Shown in pieces: positions 46,335-56,030 of a DNA stretch of 64,000 bases. Position 1 is the first letter of the stretch. The number at the start of each line of letters is the position of its first letter. Source of the DNA: Lineus longissimus (lineage: Eukaryota; Nemertea; Pilidiophora; Heteronemertea; Lineidae). The notes under the pieces are model-generated. The model was not told the origin of the DNA. It did no database searches and saw only the letters and a list, made by a program, of their open reading frames with translations. Location: contig NC_088322.1 of NCBI RefSeq assembly GCF_910592395.1, positions 8,613,431 through 8,677,430 on the forward strand, read 5' to 3'. Position numbers and translations under genes: made by a program.

Positions 46335-49300
46335 TTAATACCAGCACTCCGCTGCAATTTGCAGCAATGACATGTTGTCTTCTAGGTCGCAGCCAGGTAT
46401 TTGCTTACCTAGCAATGTCTCTGTTAGATCATTGTCATTCATGTTCCACAGTGCCGCGGACACCTCTACGGAGCATTCGTCTACGGCTCTTTCCCAGAAT
46501 AGGTCTCGCTTTACCGCGAGACCCGAGCACTCGCAGAAGAGATGTCGTGGTGTGTCCGTGTATGCGCTTTTACAATGTGAGCAATATATAGGCTCTTGCA
46601 ATATGACAAATGTGTTCAGCTTTGCAAGAAAAGCATATCTATGTTTACTCCTCGGGTCCTTTTGGGCGGACAGCCAGAGGAGGGACGGAAAGTCCAACGT
46701 TTTCTCAATGTTCAGAATTCTGGTTAGTTCGCAGTCCTTGTTACACGCGGACACGAAGTTAACATTTTCATGAGTCTCTATGGCTAATCGTACAGTCGAT
46801 TTCCAGACGGATTTGTGAGGGAAAAGAGCTGGGTCCGTGGCGGCTAGTTCTAAGTAATCCGATAGATGATATTTATATAACGTGTCCCTGAGCAAGGGAA
46901 CATAGCCAATGCACTCCTTACTGCGGGTAGTTCTGTCCTGCATGGATAGGTACCTGAGTCTGAATACCGTCCACGGGAGTTTGCATGGCGCTTTACTTAA
47001 GGCTACAAGTTGACCAAGGAACTGGAGACGTCTAGCGTCCACTGAAGATTGAATACAATGGCTCCCGATCATTGCTTGAGCCACTAAAGTCCTAGTCATT
47101 CTCGGAAATCCTTGCATCCTTTTCAAGCAAAAGCGGTGTGCCCTTTCGAGGATCATCGTTTCGCGCGCAGACAGATTGTCCCAAATTTCACTACCGTAGA
47201 GCGCTCGGGGGAGGCATACGGTGCAGTAGAGTTTGAAAGACGAGGTTGGATTAAAACCAGAAGGTTGAATCCCCGGACCTAGGATGCACATTAACGTATT
47301 TTTCAGCTTCTGGGCGGCGGCTATTACTTGCCTCAATGGCTTGGAGTGCTTATCCTGGGATACCCCAAGGTGCACACAAACATCTGTTTCCCTGACGGGT
47401 TTGTTACCCAAGTGCCAATTGCGGAGTGGCTTCGTTCTTTCCCACTGTCTCACGCTTTCACCGAATACTATTATCAGGCACTTTTGTCCATTGTAGTCGT
47501 ATCTCCACTTAATTGCATACTGGTCACAGCACCCCATCATGCCGTCTAATCCAAACTTTGAGAGCGATACCAGGGTGAGATCGTCCGCGTGGCAAGGCGA
47601 TCCACAGTTCACGTCTTCGATTTTAGCACCGACATCTAACTGATCTAGGTTGTTAAGAAGTTCGTTGATGTAGAGTAGGTACAACCAGGTTGAGAGTACA
47701 CCACCTTGTCTGACAGACTGTTTTAGCGCAAACCACGGGGACATAGTATTACTGACAATCACGCAACTTTCAGCATCCACATAGCAGTTTTTGGTCAAGC
47801 GCCAAAGCTTGCCTTGCACCCCAAAATTAAAAAGCTTGTAGAAGAGCCCGTTATGCCAGACGGTATCGAAGGCTTTGGATGTATCCAAGAAGCACGCGTA
47901 CACTTTCGAGTTCCTTTCGAGATTGTGACGGATTGTTTCCTGGAGCACGAAGGCAGTGGATACACAACTGCGCTTCTTTTGGTAGGCACTTTGCTGGCGA
48001 TTAGGGAAAGCTATATTGTTGTCTTGAGTCCATCGATTCAGTTTCTCTAGCATCAGTTTTTCTAACAGTTTGTACAGAACAGGTAGCAACGTTATCGGAC
48101 GATAACTCCCTGGTTCGGCCCGATCCTTTCCCCCACCCTTATGTATAGTGTGGATAACTCCTTTCTTGGCACTGGCCGGTACATGCTCAGATGTCAGTAT
48201 CACGTTAAGGAGATTTGTGAGCGTTGTATGGAGGATGCGACCTCCATATTTGATGTGTTCGTTCGTGAGGGAATCGTGACCTCCTGCTTTCCCACACTTA
48301 AGTCCACGAATCGCGCGCGTAACTTCCTCAAAAGAGAAAGGGTGGTCGAGGCCGTCTATCTGTATCTGCTTTGACCTTTCGTCCATGTCTTGCACTGACC
48401 TGTCTACTTCACACCTAAACGTTTCATCATGTCTCAGGTCGCATTTCGAAGAATAAAGCTCTTCAAAACATGCGGCCCACTTATTCGCGATGTCCGAAGT
48501 GTCATAAAACATTTCCCCTTTGAAGCGCATAGGGGGAGGGGGCCTGTTTGGCGTGAGTTTACGGCTTTTTAGCAGTCTCCAGAATTTGTCCTGGTCTACC
48601 TCGGCAAGCTCGTCCAGTTCTGCATAGAAACTCGCCTCCAAGTCGGCATTCTGCTTTCGCAGAGCCGCTCTGAAAGCACGTTTGGCCTCTTTGTACAATT
48701 TGAATTCCTCCGAGTCCGCGGATCTGGGTTTGTCTGCTTGCACCCACAGGTGGCGTGCCTGTTTCATTTGCTGATAGACAGGCTTGAGTTTTTCATTCCA
48801 GTTCGGTCTGCACTTCTTACGCGAATTCCTCCGTTTGGGAATGGAGAGATCAGCTGCGGTGACCATTGTGCGAACTACTGATTCATACAGTGCATCAATC
48901 TCGGCGTGCGTACGCGCAGTTGACGTATCGACCTGCGGGAGGTTTCTTTCGAGTATTGCTCTGTAGTCAGTTATGCAACAGAAGTTGTCTCTTATGCACC
49001 GGTCCCAATTGTAGCGCACAACTAGAAATCCGCGAGCTGTAGTGTTGTCTGAGGCGCCAGTATGGGACATTTTTACTACTGCACAGATGGGTAAATGGTC
49101 CGATGTGTTTATGCCATTTTCTTGCAGTATAACACAATCACTAGCCGATTCCATCAGCGAAGCATTCACTAGGATGTGATCAATAAGGGTTTTGTTGGCC
49201 CCCTCGAACGGATCAAAGGTATAGGTGGGGCCCTTGCAGATATTGCTGGCGGGGACAGATATGAGTCCAGAGTTTGAAAGAAAGGCGTTCATTGCGCGTA

Positions 49301-49832
49301 TCCTTCGACTTGTAGCGCACAGCGGCACCCTTGTCCCGTCGATTTTCACGTTAAGATCCCCCATGATGATCACCTCACCAAGGGGGCTGTAGTAATCATA
49401 CAGCTGAGATAAGTAGTCCACGTATTCGATGAAGTAATCGTCCGGGTGGTTCGAGCTTGGGAGGTAAGCCACAATGATTGTGATCATCCTATACCCCGTA
49501 ATACTCAGTGATATTCCCACTGTTCTATCGCTATCCAGGTGCAGGCCGGTGATAGAGGGTGTAAGATCCTTGCGCCATAGGAGGGCCACACCACCTTTAC
49601 CACGGCGCACCTTATCGGAGATAAATAGGTCTTTATCACAGACTACATAAGCAGAAAAATCATTGTTAACGGACTCTAAGAACTGGGCCGAGTCAGGATA
49701 TAGCCAGTGTTCTGAGATTCCCAAAATGTCGAGATTCCGGGAGGTGAGCAGTTTGTCCACATATAGTGACCCGGACATTATGCCACGCGCATTCCAGCAC
49801 GCAAGAGATAGGTTACGAGACGAGCTATCCAT
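46335..49832 (-). CDS. LINE ORF2: APE-type endonuclease plus reverse transcriptase
   Basis: The protein has 1165 residues from the first ATG (49832); the frame is open a little further upstream. The N-terminal endonuclease/exonuclease/phosphatase domain (about 1-265) has SLACWNARG, ISEHWL, YLPSSN, MGDLNV and SDHLPI, covering the catalytic positions. The reverse transcriptase spans about 480-790: LKCGKAGGHDSL, GSYRPITLLPVLYKLLEKL, CFLDTSKAFDTVW, VRQGGVLSTWLY and CHADDLTLVS (the two Asp at 750-751; the usual aromatic before ADD is His). The C-terminal region has a Cys/His cluster, YCSHCKSAYTDTPRHLFCEC. The ATG lies 11 bases after the ORF1 stop, so downstream initiation probably uses termination-reinitiation. 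The product nicks target DNA and copies the element RNA in place. Confidence 0.96.
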   Translation of the reverse strand: MDSSSRNLSLACWNARGIMSGSLYVDKLLTSRNLDILGISEHWLYPDSAQFLESVNNDFSAYVVCDKDLFISDKVRRGKGGVALLWRKDLTPSITGLHLDSDRTVGISLSITGYRMITIIVAYLPSSNHPDDYFIEYVDYLSQLYDYYSPLGEVIIMGDLNVKIDGTRVPLCATSRRIRAMNAFLSNSGLISVPASNICKGPTYTFDPFEGANKTLIDHILVNASLMESASDCVILQENGINTSDHLPICAVVKMSHTGASDNTTARGFLVVRYNWDRCIRDNFCCITDYRAILERNLPQVDTSTARTHAEIDALYESVVRTMVTAADLSIPKRRNSRKKCRPNWNEKLKPVYQQMKQARHLWVQADKPRSADSEEFKLYKEAKRAFRAALRKQNADLEASFYAELDELAEVDQDKFWRLLKSRKLTPNRPPPPMRFKGEMFYDTSDIANKWAACFEELYSSKCDLRHDETFRCEVDRSVQDMDERSKQIQIDGLDHPFSFEEVTRAIRGLKCGKAGGHDSLTNEHIKYGGRILHTTLTNLLNVILTSEHVPASAKKGVIHTIHKGGGKDRAEPGSYRPITLLPVLYKLLEKLMLEKLNRWTQDNNIAFPNRQQSAYQKKRSCVSTAFVLQETIRHNLERNSKVYACFLDTSKAFDTVWHNGLFYKLFNFGVQGKLWRLTKNCYVDAESCVIVSNTMSPWFALKQSVRQGGVLSTWLYLLYINELLNNLDQLDVGAKIEDVNCGSPCHADDLTLVSLSKFGLDGMMGCCDQYAIKWRYDYNGQKCLIIVFGESVRQWERTKPLRNWHLGNKPVRETDVCVHLGVSQDKHSKPLRQVIAAAQKLKNTLMCILGPGIQPSGFNPTSSFKLYCTVCLPRALYGSEIWDNLSARETMILERAHRFCLKRMQGFPRMTRTLVAQAMIGSHCIQSSVDARRLQFLGQLVALSKAPCKLPWTVFRLRYLSMQDRTTRSKECIGYVPLLRDTLYKYHLSDYLELAATDPALFPHKSVWKSTVRLAIETHENVNFVSACNKDCELTRILNIEKTLDFPSLLWLSAQKDPRSKHRYAFLAKLNTFVILQEPIYCSHCKSAYTDTPRHLFCECSGLAVKRDLFWERAVDECSVEVSAALWNMNDNDLTETLLGKQIPGCDLEDNMSLLQIAAECWY

Positions 49833-49843
49833 GAAACGATTGT

Positions 49844-51790
49844 CTAATCCATCCACTCCCGACAGAGGACACCGGCTGGCCAGAAGTCCTCATGGAGCAA
49901 CATGTCCTTGTCCTGTAGGTCAACAATGACTTTAGCTGACTGGGTGCCTCTAATTTTGCTTTTCATGAGTCTAACGTGCGGCTCGCTCACTTTGTGACCA
50001 ACTAAGAACCTAAGTATTGAGTCAACGGTGGTCCGGGGCGAGATGAACCCCACGAATAGGGGCGCCCTCCGCCGTCGAGGTTTTCTGGTCACGCCAGTGA
50101 ATTCCCCGCAGCCCTGCTCGTTCGTTCTGTAGCTATCTACCCCAGAGTCGATATCCGGGTTCGGTCTGTTCTTTACCATGCACTGATTGGAGAAGACGAC
50201 TGTTTCAATTTGCTTGGGTGGAGGGACCGCTCGTTCAGTTTGCTGGGTAGTGGGGGTGATCATCCGTTCGATATGCTGGGGTTGGGCCCCCATTCGTTCA
50301 ACTTGCTGGGGCGGGAGGATCCCTTGCTCAGCCCTCCTGGCCAAGGCTGCTCGTTCTGAATGGTGGACCGCTGATGCATCACCGAGAGGTTGAGTGCCTT
50401 TGACACGAGTGGATGGCTGGTTTCCCGCGACCGTTTGTGCGCTGGCATCCTTATGTTGCTCATTGCGGGTACGAGTAGCATAGCTATCCTTTTGGGACTT
50501 CAATTCGTTTGCTACTTTCCTTTCGGTATCAGAGGCCTTGGACTTGACTGCGTCAAGCCCTTTGCGCAGATCTTTGAATTTAGAGTCAAGTTCATTCAAG
50601 ATAGTTTCGGTGTTTTTGACGTCCGTTTTTACCTGTTTGACGTCATTGCGCAACTTGGAGTACTCCTGCTGGTGCTCCTTTAGGGCAGCTTGAAGGCCTT
50701 CGTACGCTGCTTCACAGGCCTCCATCCTAGCAAGTACGGAAGCGATATCGGATTTTGTCTGTTTAACGAACGTTTTGCCTCGATTCGAGATTTTGTCTGG
50801 CTCTTGAGAATCAGTAACTTTATCCCGAATTCGGTTCAGTTCTGTCTCAAACGAGCCCACAGATTCTTTCAGCGCAACGATATCGGTGATCGGATCGTTC
50901 AGAGTTGCGTGGTCTTTTTCATCCTTTTCCCGGTGCAGATTAGTGACCTGCGCTTGCAGGTTACCATTTTCAGCATCGAGCCTTGAGACAGTTGCAGTAA
51001 GTTCTGCAAGTTTGACTTTGTTTGCATTAAAATCGTGTGACACTGCTTTATTAAGCTCTTTATACTGTTCGAGCTCAAGCGCGGGATCGCTATGAGTGTT
51101 TTTGAAAGAAGCCATGTCATTTTCAAGCCTACACACACACGCGCAAATGTCCGCCATTGAGAGAAGCTTTGGGCCATGCACTGGATTAGTATTTGCGGTT
51201 ATGCGAATGTTTGAGGTTTCCTGATCGGTTTCCACTTCAACACCTTGCTCATGTACATCTACACTGGTAGCGCATGAGTTGGCAGGCGCGATTCGGACAT
51301 GGCGTATGGCTTGGTCGAGGATCAGCTGCCTTCTATTGATATCCGCAGGGGTTGAACCTCTGCTATGCGAGCGATAAACCTCATAAATATCGTGAACTGT
51401 GGCCCCGTCCAAGAAAGACTGGAGCAAATAACAGTCATTAGCATTTTTGACGTGCTTGGTCCCACCACCCTTGGTGCTTTTGCGTTTGATGGGTTCGGAA
51501 GTCGGACAATCGTCTGGCCGGGCTGATTTAGCCTTATCGGACAGCCATGATCTAAACAGATCTATCTGCACAGTGTTCTCTCCTGTCAGCTCGAGTAATC
51601 TTTCGACGTACGAGTCTTTAGGGAGATTTGAGAGTTCTCCTTGAAAGTGGCCGTACCAGGCCTGATCAGCGGGTATATCGCCACTTTCGCCATTGTCGGA
51701 CAACATGGATGCCTGTGAGGAAACAGAAGGAGAATTTAACTCCCTTGAAAGTCCTTCTGGCGTGAGATCTGCGTTGCTTTCAAAACTCAT
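49844..51790 (-). CDS. LINE ORF1: coiled-coil RNA-binding protein with C-terminal RRM-like domain
   Basis: The protein has 648 residues from the ATG at 51790 (ACAATGAG). The N-terminal third is acidic then polar. Residues about 215-450 are heptad-rich and likely coiled coil (LEQYKELNKA, LTATVSRLDAENGNLQAQV, LNELDSKFKDLRKGLDAV). A proline/glutamine segment carries four imperfect repeats (PPQQVERM, QPQHIERM, TTQQTERA, PPKQIETV). After a basic RKPRRRRA run, the last about 75 residues (PLFVGFISPRTT, ILRFLVGH, AKVIVDLQDKD, FWPAGVLCREW) resemble the RRM-like end of invertebrate LINE ORF1 proteins. The family role is RNA binding and particle assembly. It is followed 11 bases later by ORF2. Confidence 0.92.
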   Translation of the reverse strand: MSFESNADLTPEGLSRELNSPSVSSQASMLSDNGESGDIPADQAWYGHFQGELSNLPKDSYVERLLELTGENTVQIDLFRSWLSDKAKSARPDDCPTSEPIKRKSTKGGGTKHVKNANDCYLLQSFLDGATVHDIYEVYRSHSRGSTPADINRRQLILDQAIRHVRIAPANSCATSVDVHEQGVEVETDQETSNIRITANTNPVHGPKLLSMADICACVCRLENDMASFKNTHSDPALELEQYKELNKAVSHDFNANKVKLAELTATVSRLDAENGNLQAQVTNLHREKDEKDHATLNDPITDIVALKESVGSFETELNRIRDKVTDSQEPDKISNRGKTFVKQTKSDIASVLARMEACEAAYEGLQAALKEHQQEYSKLRNDVKQVKTDVKNTETILNELDSKFKDLRKGLDAVKSKASDTERKVANELKSQKDSYATRTRNEQHKDASAQTVAGNQPSTRVKGTQPLGDASAVHHSERAALARRAEQGILPPQQVERMGAQPQHIERMITPTTQQTERAVPPPKQIETVVFSNQCMVKNRPNPDIDSGVDSYRTNEQGCGEFTGVTRKPRRRRAPLFVGFISPRTTVDSILRFLVGHKVSEPHVRLMKSKIRGTQSAKVIVDLQDKDMLLHEDFWPAGVLCREWMD

Positions 51791-51915
51791 TGTGACATCA
51801 TTAGATTCCTCACCTCTAGTTGTTTATATTCCGGTTGAAAACGGGTAAGATAGTCCTCGCTATGTTGGGTTATCCGAAGAAAACTAACACCGGTCCTTGA
51901 AGATCGACTAGCTCT

Positions 51916-51927
51916 GCCGCCATCTTG
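51916..51927 (-). promoter_or_regulatory. YY1-like site at the LINE 5' end
   Basis: CAAGATGGCGGC on the minus strand lies at the inferred start of the LINE, about 125 bases before ORF1. It matches the YY1 consensus AAGATGGCGGC. Mammalian L1 carries a YY1 site at its 5' end that positions transcription start; the parallel here is inference. Confidence 0.5.
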
Positions 51928-51930
51928 ACA

Positions 51931-53662
51931 TCCCTATTTCCATCTATGCAAAGCTACAGGATATCCTCACATTTAAATCTTCTTAAAGGCGTACGCCTTT
52001 CGTATTTATATATATACCAGTATGTACATAATAATCTTGCATGCATATGTAAGCGTTCGGCAGAGGACAATCTATGGCAAAAACGAGTGTCTTTACAGAA
52101 ATTACACCTGTACCAGCCTCGAGTAGTTCTAAAGTTGTTTCTTTAGCAACACGTATTATAATCCGCACTATCTGAATCGGAAAACACCATTCGCCATCTT
52201 TATCTAAATATATATTTAATGGTGGGTAAGGAAAATAGGAAAGCAGTTAATAATACATAATGTTGCAGTGCATCATGCAGTGCATCATGCAAGCAACTTT
52301 GTTGAAACTTGGTGATGGTATTTGTGTATCTGTATACACAACGGTAATTTTGAAATTTACTTTATTCAGTAAACATGTATTGCCGCAATTGGACATTTTC
52401 AAATTGAATTAGAAACTTCAAGTTTTTATTGAACGGCGTAGACCTTTAGCGCATGGTGAAGTGCAAGCGAGACAACACGTCGAGCTACTTGGGGAATAGT
52501 ACGCATGTACTTAATGATTGTAGATAGATGCACGTAAATATTAGATTTTTACAATAAAGTACATTTTAATATATTATTCAGGAAAACTTGTTGTTTGAAT
52601 TCGTACACTTTATTACTCCCCGTCAATCTATGTATGTAGGGTTGAGAGGAGACTCCTGGGTTCTACGTATATTAGCACACCATCTTTACTACAGCAACAA
52701 AGCTTCAGCCGAGGTGGTGTTTCAAGGTCAGGTGAAAAAGCTAGAACGAAACGCGGATATACGCATTGTAATTTATTGCACTAGGTTAAGACTAGAGGTG
52801 AACAGCATATTACAACATTTTAACAACATGATTACAACAATCATAACAATATGACATCACATCAGTAACTCGTGAACAATAATAGAGAGTTTGAGATCGG
52901 CAACTTATAGCAAAACTTATGTGTATATAGTTTTTGCCAAATACGTCATCAAATATGGGACTGATTTTTTCTCATGAAAAGTTGTACATAAGTCGGATCT
53001 TCCTGCCTGGATAAATATGCTCTGGCTGTTGAGTCACGACTGAGATAACTCAGCTTCAATAATGCAATATATTTGCAGATAAACACATACAGAGAAAAAA
53101 GGCCGTTTTTTTCAAATGAATCATTTGAAAGACTCTGATTTATCGAAATCGATACAAAGGCGAAGAGGTCACAGCCGGTAACGTAATGACAATCAGCCAA
53201 CTTGTTTCGCCAACACATTGGCCATCCAGACTGAGGTTGAATACGTTGAATGGTTTCGACAATATGCGTACGATAATTAGAAATCAAAAAATATATCTCC
53301 CGTACGACATACTATCCGTATCGATCTTTCGCATAATGTGAGTGACGTGGCCATACGTATGTATTTAGTAAAAGTGGATACGGATACGTCGTACGGAGGA
53401 GATTTTATTTTGATTTTCTGAAAATCGCTGAAAGGCAGGAGGAAGTGAAGACGGTCCAATAAAGCTATTCCGATAAATCCTTATCACAATACTTATCACG
53501 ATCGCGGAAGTGATAACGATCGCGGAGGTGACAATTTTCCATTTATCAAAAATCGGTGGTCCGTTGTTGCCATAATCAACATATCTCGATGTGTTTAAAC
53601 AATAATGAAGTCCGTATTATCAATGATAGGGCACCATACAATATAACGAAATAGAATTATCA
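51931..53662. other. Gene-free stretch
   Basis: No gene is seen. A fragment at 52375-52446 (CGCAATTGGACATTTTCAAA, then GAACGGCGTAGACCTTTA) is the reverse complement of one end of the 8.64-kb MITE family. A 20-bp direct repeat ACGATCGCGGARGTGA lies at about 53498-53532. Confidence 0.45.
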
Positions 53663-54069
53663 CCAACGCTTGATCACGCTCAGAAACCTATTTTACGCAG
53701 TTAGACGTTAAATAACGCGCATTTCTGTAATTACATCATGTATTTCAATTACTATGGTGAGGAGACGAAATGATAATGAGATGTTGTAATGTTCAGAAGA
53801 AATAATCACCATTTAACGGGAAAATGTGTTTGTCATTTAAAGGGGTACGTGTTTATTCCGTTATACGTGTTTATTTCGTGTTTATTGTATGCAACAGTGG
53901 CTCAATATATGCGAACGCGCTTGGACACAGTGGTACTTAAAGTCAACTTGAGGGATTTCACACAAAGCGATTCATTGCAACTCGAATTGGTGAGCAAAAT
54001 GCATCACACACTGTGTGCACACTCAGTGTGTGTTCGGCGTTTACTGCATCGTGGTGAACGATGCACTCG

Positions 54070-55287
54070 TTAAGCTGACCTACTGTTGACACTCGAGTCG
54101 CTCAGGCCTGTTTTGCCTGTGATGGCGCTCGTTGCAAACTTCTTCTTCGAGTTTTTCCTTCGAAACGTATCGAAGAAATCATCCCGGAACCTCTTGATTC
54201 CTAAAACGTAGAGGTAAAAGTTCACGGCATGGTTTAGATACATCAGCATCGCGATCACTTCGAAGGTTATCTTGCGGATGATGGCCTGTCGCGGTGTCCA
54301 TGGTGCGGGGATCCCCACATTCCAGACCAGCATGTCGATAGCATTCGGGAAATAACAGATGATGAAGACCCATGAGACTAACATCAACATGGCATTCAAT
54401 TGGGCATCCCTCTTGAGGTTTTTGTCTGCCGTCTGGGACATCGTCGCTCGTTTCTGTCTCTGCCGAAAGAGGGCAGTAACGATGGCGATATTGCAGAAGA
54501 GGACGGTAAGGGGGGCAGCCCAGAGTCGGACAACCACGACAGCGTAGTAGAAGGCGTCAAAGAGCCAGGCGGGGTTGAATGGACACTGAGCACGGTTGAT
54601 GACGCCTTTCTTAATTTTCATAGTGCGAGTGAAGCATGGGCTGGCGAATACAGCGAATACTATGGTCAGTCCAATGACGATCTTCTGGGCTCGGGCAATG
54701 GTACAAATTTGGCTGGCCTTCAAGGGTTTGCAGACGCTTATCATCCTATCAATTGTCATGAAGACCAAGATCCACGCAGATGTGTTGACCAGCCAATTCC
54801 CGCCAAAGAAGTACCCCTTGCAGAAGACGTCTCCCAGAGTGATTGCGACAGAAGGGTAGTGCGTGGTCGTCCATCTTAAACCAGGCCACGCGAAGCTGTT
54901 AATGAGATCGTAGATTGCGAGAATTTTCATGTACCATGTTGTGCTGGCCTTGGAGTACTGCTGGCGGGACAACACCAACAGACTCAGTGAGTTGCCAAGC
55001 ACCCCCAAAAACATAATCGTCGGGGGTCCATAGCGGACCGTTAGCATGTGGGAGTACATCAGACTCTCCAAGTACGGGTCAACGACGACAGGAGGCGCTG
55101 TTGCAGCGATGTCCAAACTTCCCGGATCCTGAGTAACATTGCTCGGATGTGCTGTGTTCGACACTGGTTCGAATGTTGCAGAGAATTCGTCGAAAAACGA
55201 ACCCGTTGTTTCTGTGCTTGCGGCAGCTGCTAGGTTAAAAGGTAGCGCTGTTGTAACATTTTCTATGAATGTTGTAACATTTTCCAT
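54070..55287 (-). CDS. Rhodopsin-class orphan GPCR (intact copy A)
   Basis: The protein has 405 residues from ATG 55287 (MENVTTFIENVTT). The frame is open upstream, but TATCCTTCCAG (AG at 55322-55321) shows an acceptor at 55320, so an upstream non-coding exon is likely. The long Ser/Thr-rich N terminus has three NVT sequons. TM1 has LGVLGNSLSLLVL, the TM3 cysteine is in DVFCKG, TM3 ends TIDRMISVCKP (DRM for DRY), a loop-2 Cys is in NRAQCPF, TM6 has FIICYFP and TM7 has NHAVNFYLYVLG then KRFRDDF of helix 8. This pattern fits invertebrate peptide-type class A receptors; the ligand is unknown. Three minus-strand AATAAA words lie about 185-220 bases downstream. A nearly identical but broken copy is at 61432-62609. 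Confidence 0.87.
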   Translation of the reverse strand: MENVTTFIENVTTALPFNLAAAASTETTGSFFDEFSATFEPVSNTAHPSNVTQDPGSLDIAATAPPVVVDPYLESLMYSHMLTVRYGPPTIMFLGVLGNSLSLLVLSRQQYSKASTTWYMKILAIYDLINSFAWPGLRWTTTHYPSVAITLGDVFCKGYFFGGNWLVNTSAWILVFMTIDRMISVCKPLKASQICTIARAQKIVIGLTIVFAVFASPCFTRTMKIKKGVINRAQCPFNPAWLFDAFYYAVVVVRLWAAPLTVLFCNIAIVTALFRQRQKRATMSQTADKNLKRDAQLNAMLMLVSWVFIICYFPNAIDMLVWNVGIPAPWTPRQAIIRKITFEVIAMLMYLNHAVNFYLYVLGIKRFRDDFFDTFRRKNSKKKFATSAITGKTGLSDSSVNSRSA

Positions 55288-55531
55288 GGCTGCTTCCGCG
55301 AAGGACTGAGGATCTTTGCCCTGGAAGGATACACAAAAAGTACGTGTCACATTGGTTCAATCAAAGGAATGATGAATATAAAAATCATGAGGAGATGTCC
55401 TGGTCAAAATCCTAGGTCGGGAGAAAGGGCAGCTCAAGACATTTGAATACTCAACACGAGTGGAGGGCAATTGTAATTTCGTGCCAATTTTGCTGAAAAA
55501 AATGGTACATGTGCTGGGCTGGGCTCTGGCG

Positions 55532-55541
55532 TGCGCATGCG
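55532..55541. promoter_or_regulatory. NRF-1-like palindrome upstream of GPCR copy A
   Basis: TGCGCATGCG lies about 245 bases upstream of the receptor ATG and about 210 bases beyond the inferred acceptor. It matches the core of the NRF-1 site TGCGCATGCGCA. Copy B keeps it at 62854-62863. Confidence 0.3.
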
Positions 55542-55793
55542 TAAGCTGATGACCCACCATCACTTTAAAGAAATTTTTGATTCGAAGTGCGCATACGCCG
55601 CAAATAATGAAGTCGTACTTGAATACGACTTTATTACGCCAAGTTAAGATGAGAGAAGAGTGATCATCTTGAAATAATCCAAAAGATTTTTCGATGTGTG
55701 TCGATCGTCACAGGATTGGCGGACCTTAATCGAACATGTATAGTAGGGACTGAGGGAGTTTGTGCGAGCAGCAATATTGGGCAATGTTGGCGG

Positions 55794-56030
55794 CTGCCCG
55801 CACTCCTGGCAATAATGGTTTTTGAGCCTTTGAAAACCCTTAAAAGAATTTTTGGCAACAAATATTCACTCCGCAGAGATTTTCGGTTAGATGAAGGACC
55901 TGATGGGTCTGAAAAGCCACTAAGAGTTTTTAATTTCGCTGAAACACCTCTGCGGGGTTCATTTTTGTGTGTGCCGAAAAACCCTTAAAGGTTTTTGAAA
56001 AGCTCAAAACCTTTATTTCTATTGCGGGCA
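55794..56030. mobile_element. Dispersed element R2, copy 6
   Basis: The left CTGCCCGCA..AATAATGGTTTTTGAGC and the right GCTCAAAACCTTTATTTCTA followed by TTGCGGGCAG are inverted ends of about 30 bp. The interior has CGCTGAAACACCT and TGTGTGCCGAAAAACCC. It is duplicated with the segmental duplication (63.12-63.35 kb). Confidence 0.65.

Larger units (their letters stand above)
46202..51930 (-). mobile_element. Apparently full-length LINE (non-LTR retrotransposon)
   Basis: Read on the minus strand it has a short 5' UTR beginning near a CAAGATGGCGGC word (51927-51916), ORF1, ORF2, a 3' UTR of about 130 bases with AATAAATAAATA, and a terminal (TA)n tract at 46202-46215. Both ORFs are open end to end, which indicates a recent insertion. 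I could not find a target-site duplication, so the outer limits are approximate to some tens of bases. The endonuclease type and C-terminal ORF2 cysteine motif suit the CR1/jockey-like group. Confidence 0.9.

Noticed and set aside
53789-54073. Plus-strand 94-codon ATG frame tail to tail with the GPCR, kept open in both duplicate copies
   Set aside because: The copies are too recent for conservation to mean anything. There is no recognisable domain, and it overlaps the likely receptor 3' UTR, including its AATAAA words.
54400-54879. 159-codon plus-strand frame opposite the GPCR (and its partner at 61734-62201)
   Set aside because: It is antisense to transmembrane coding sequence and has no domain.
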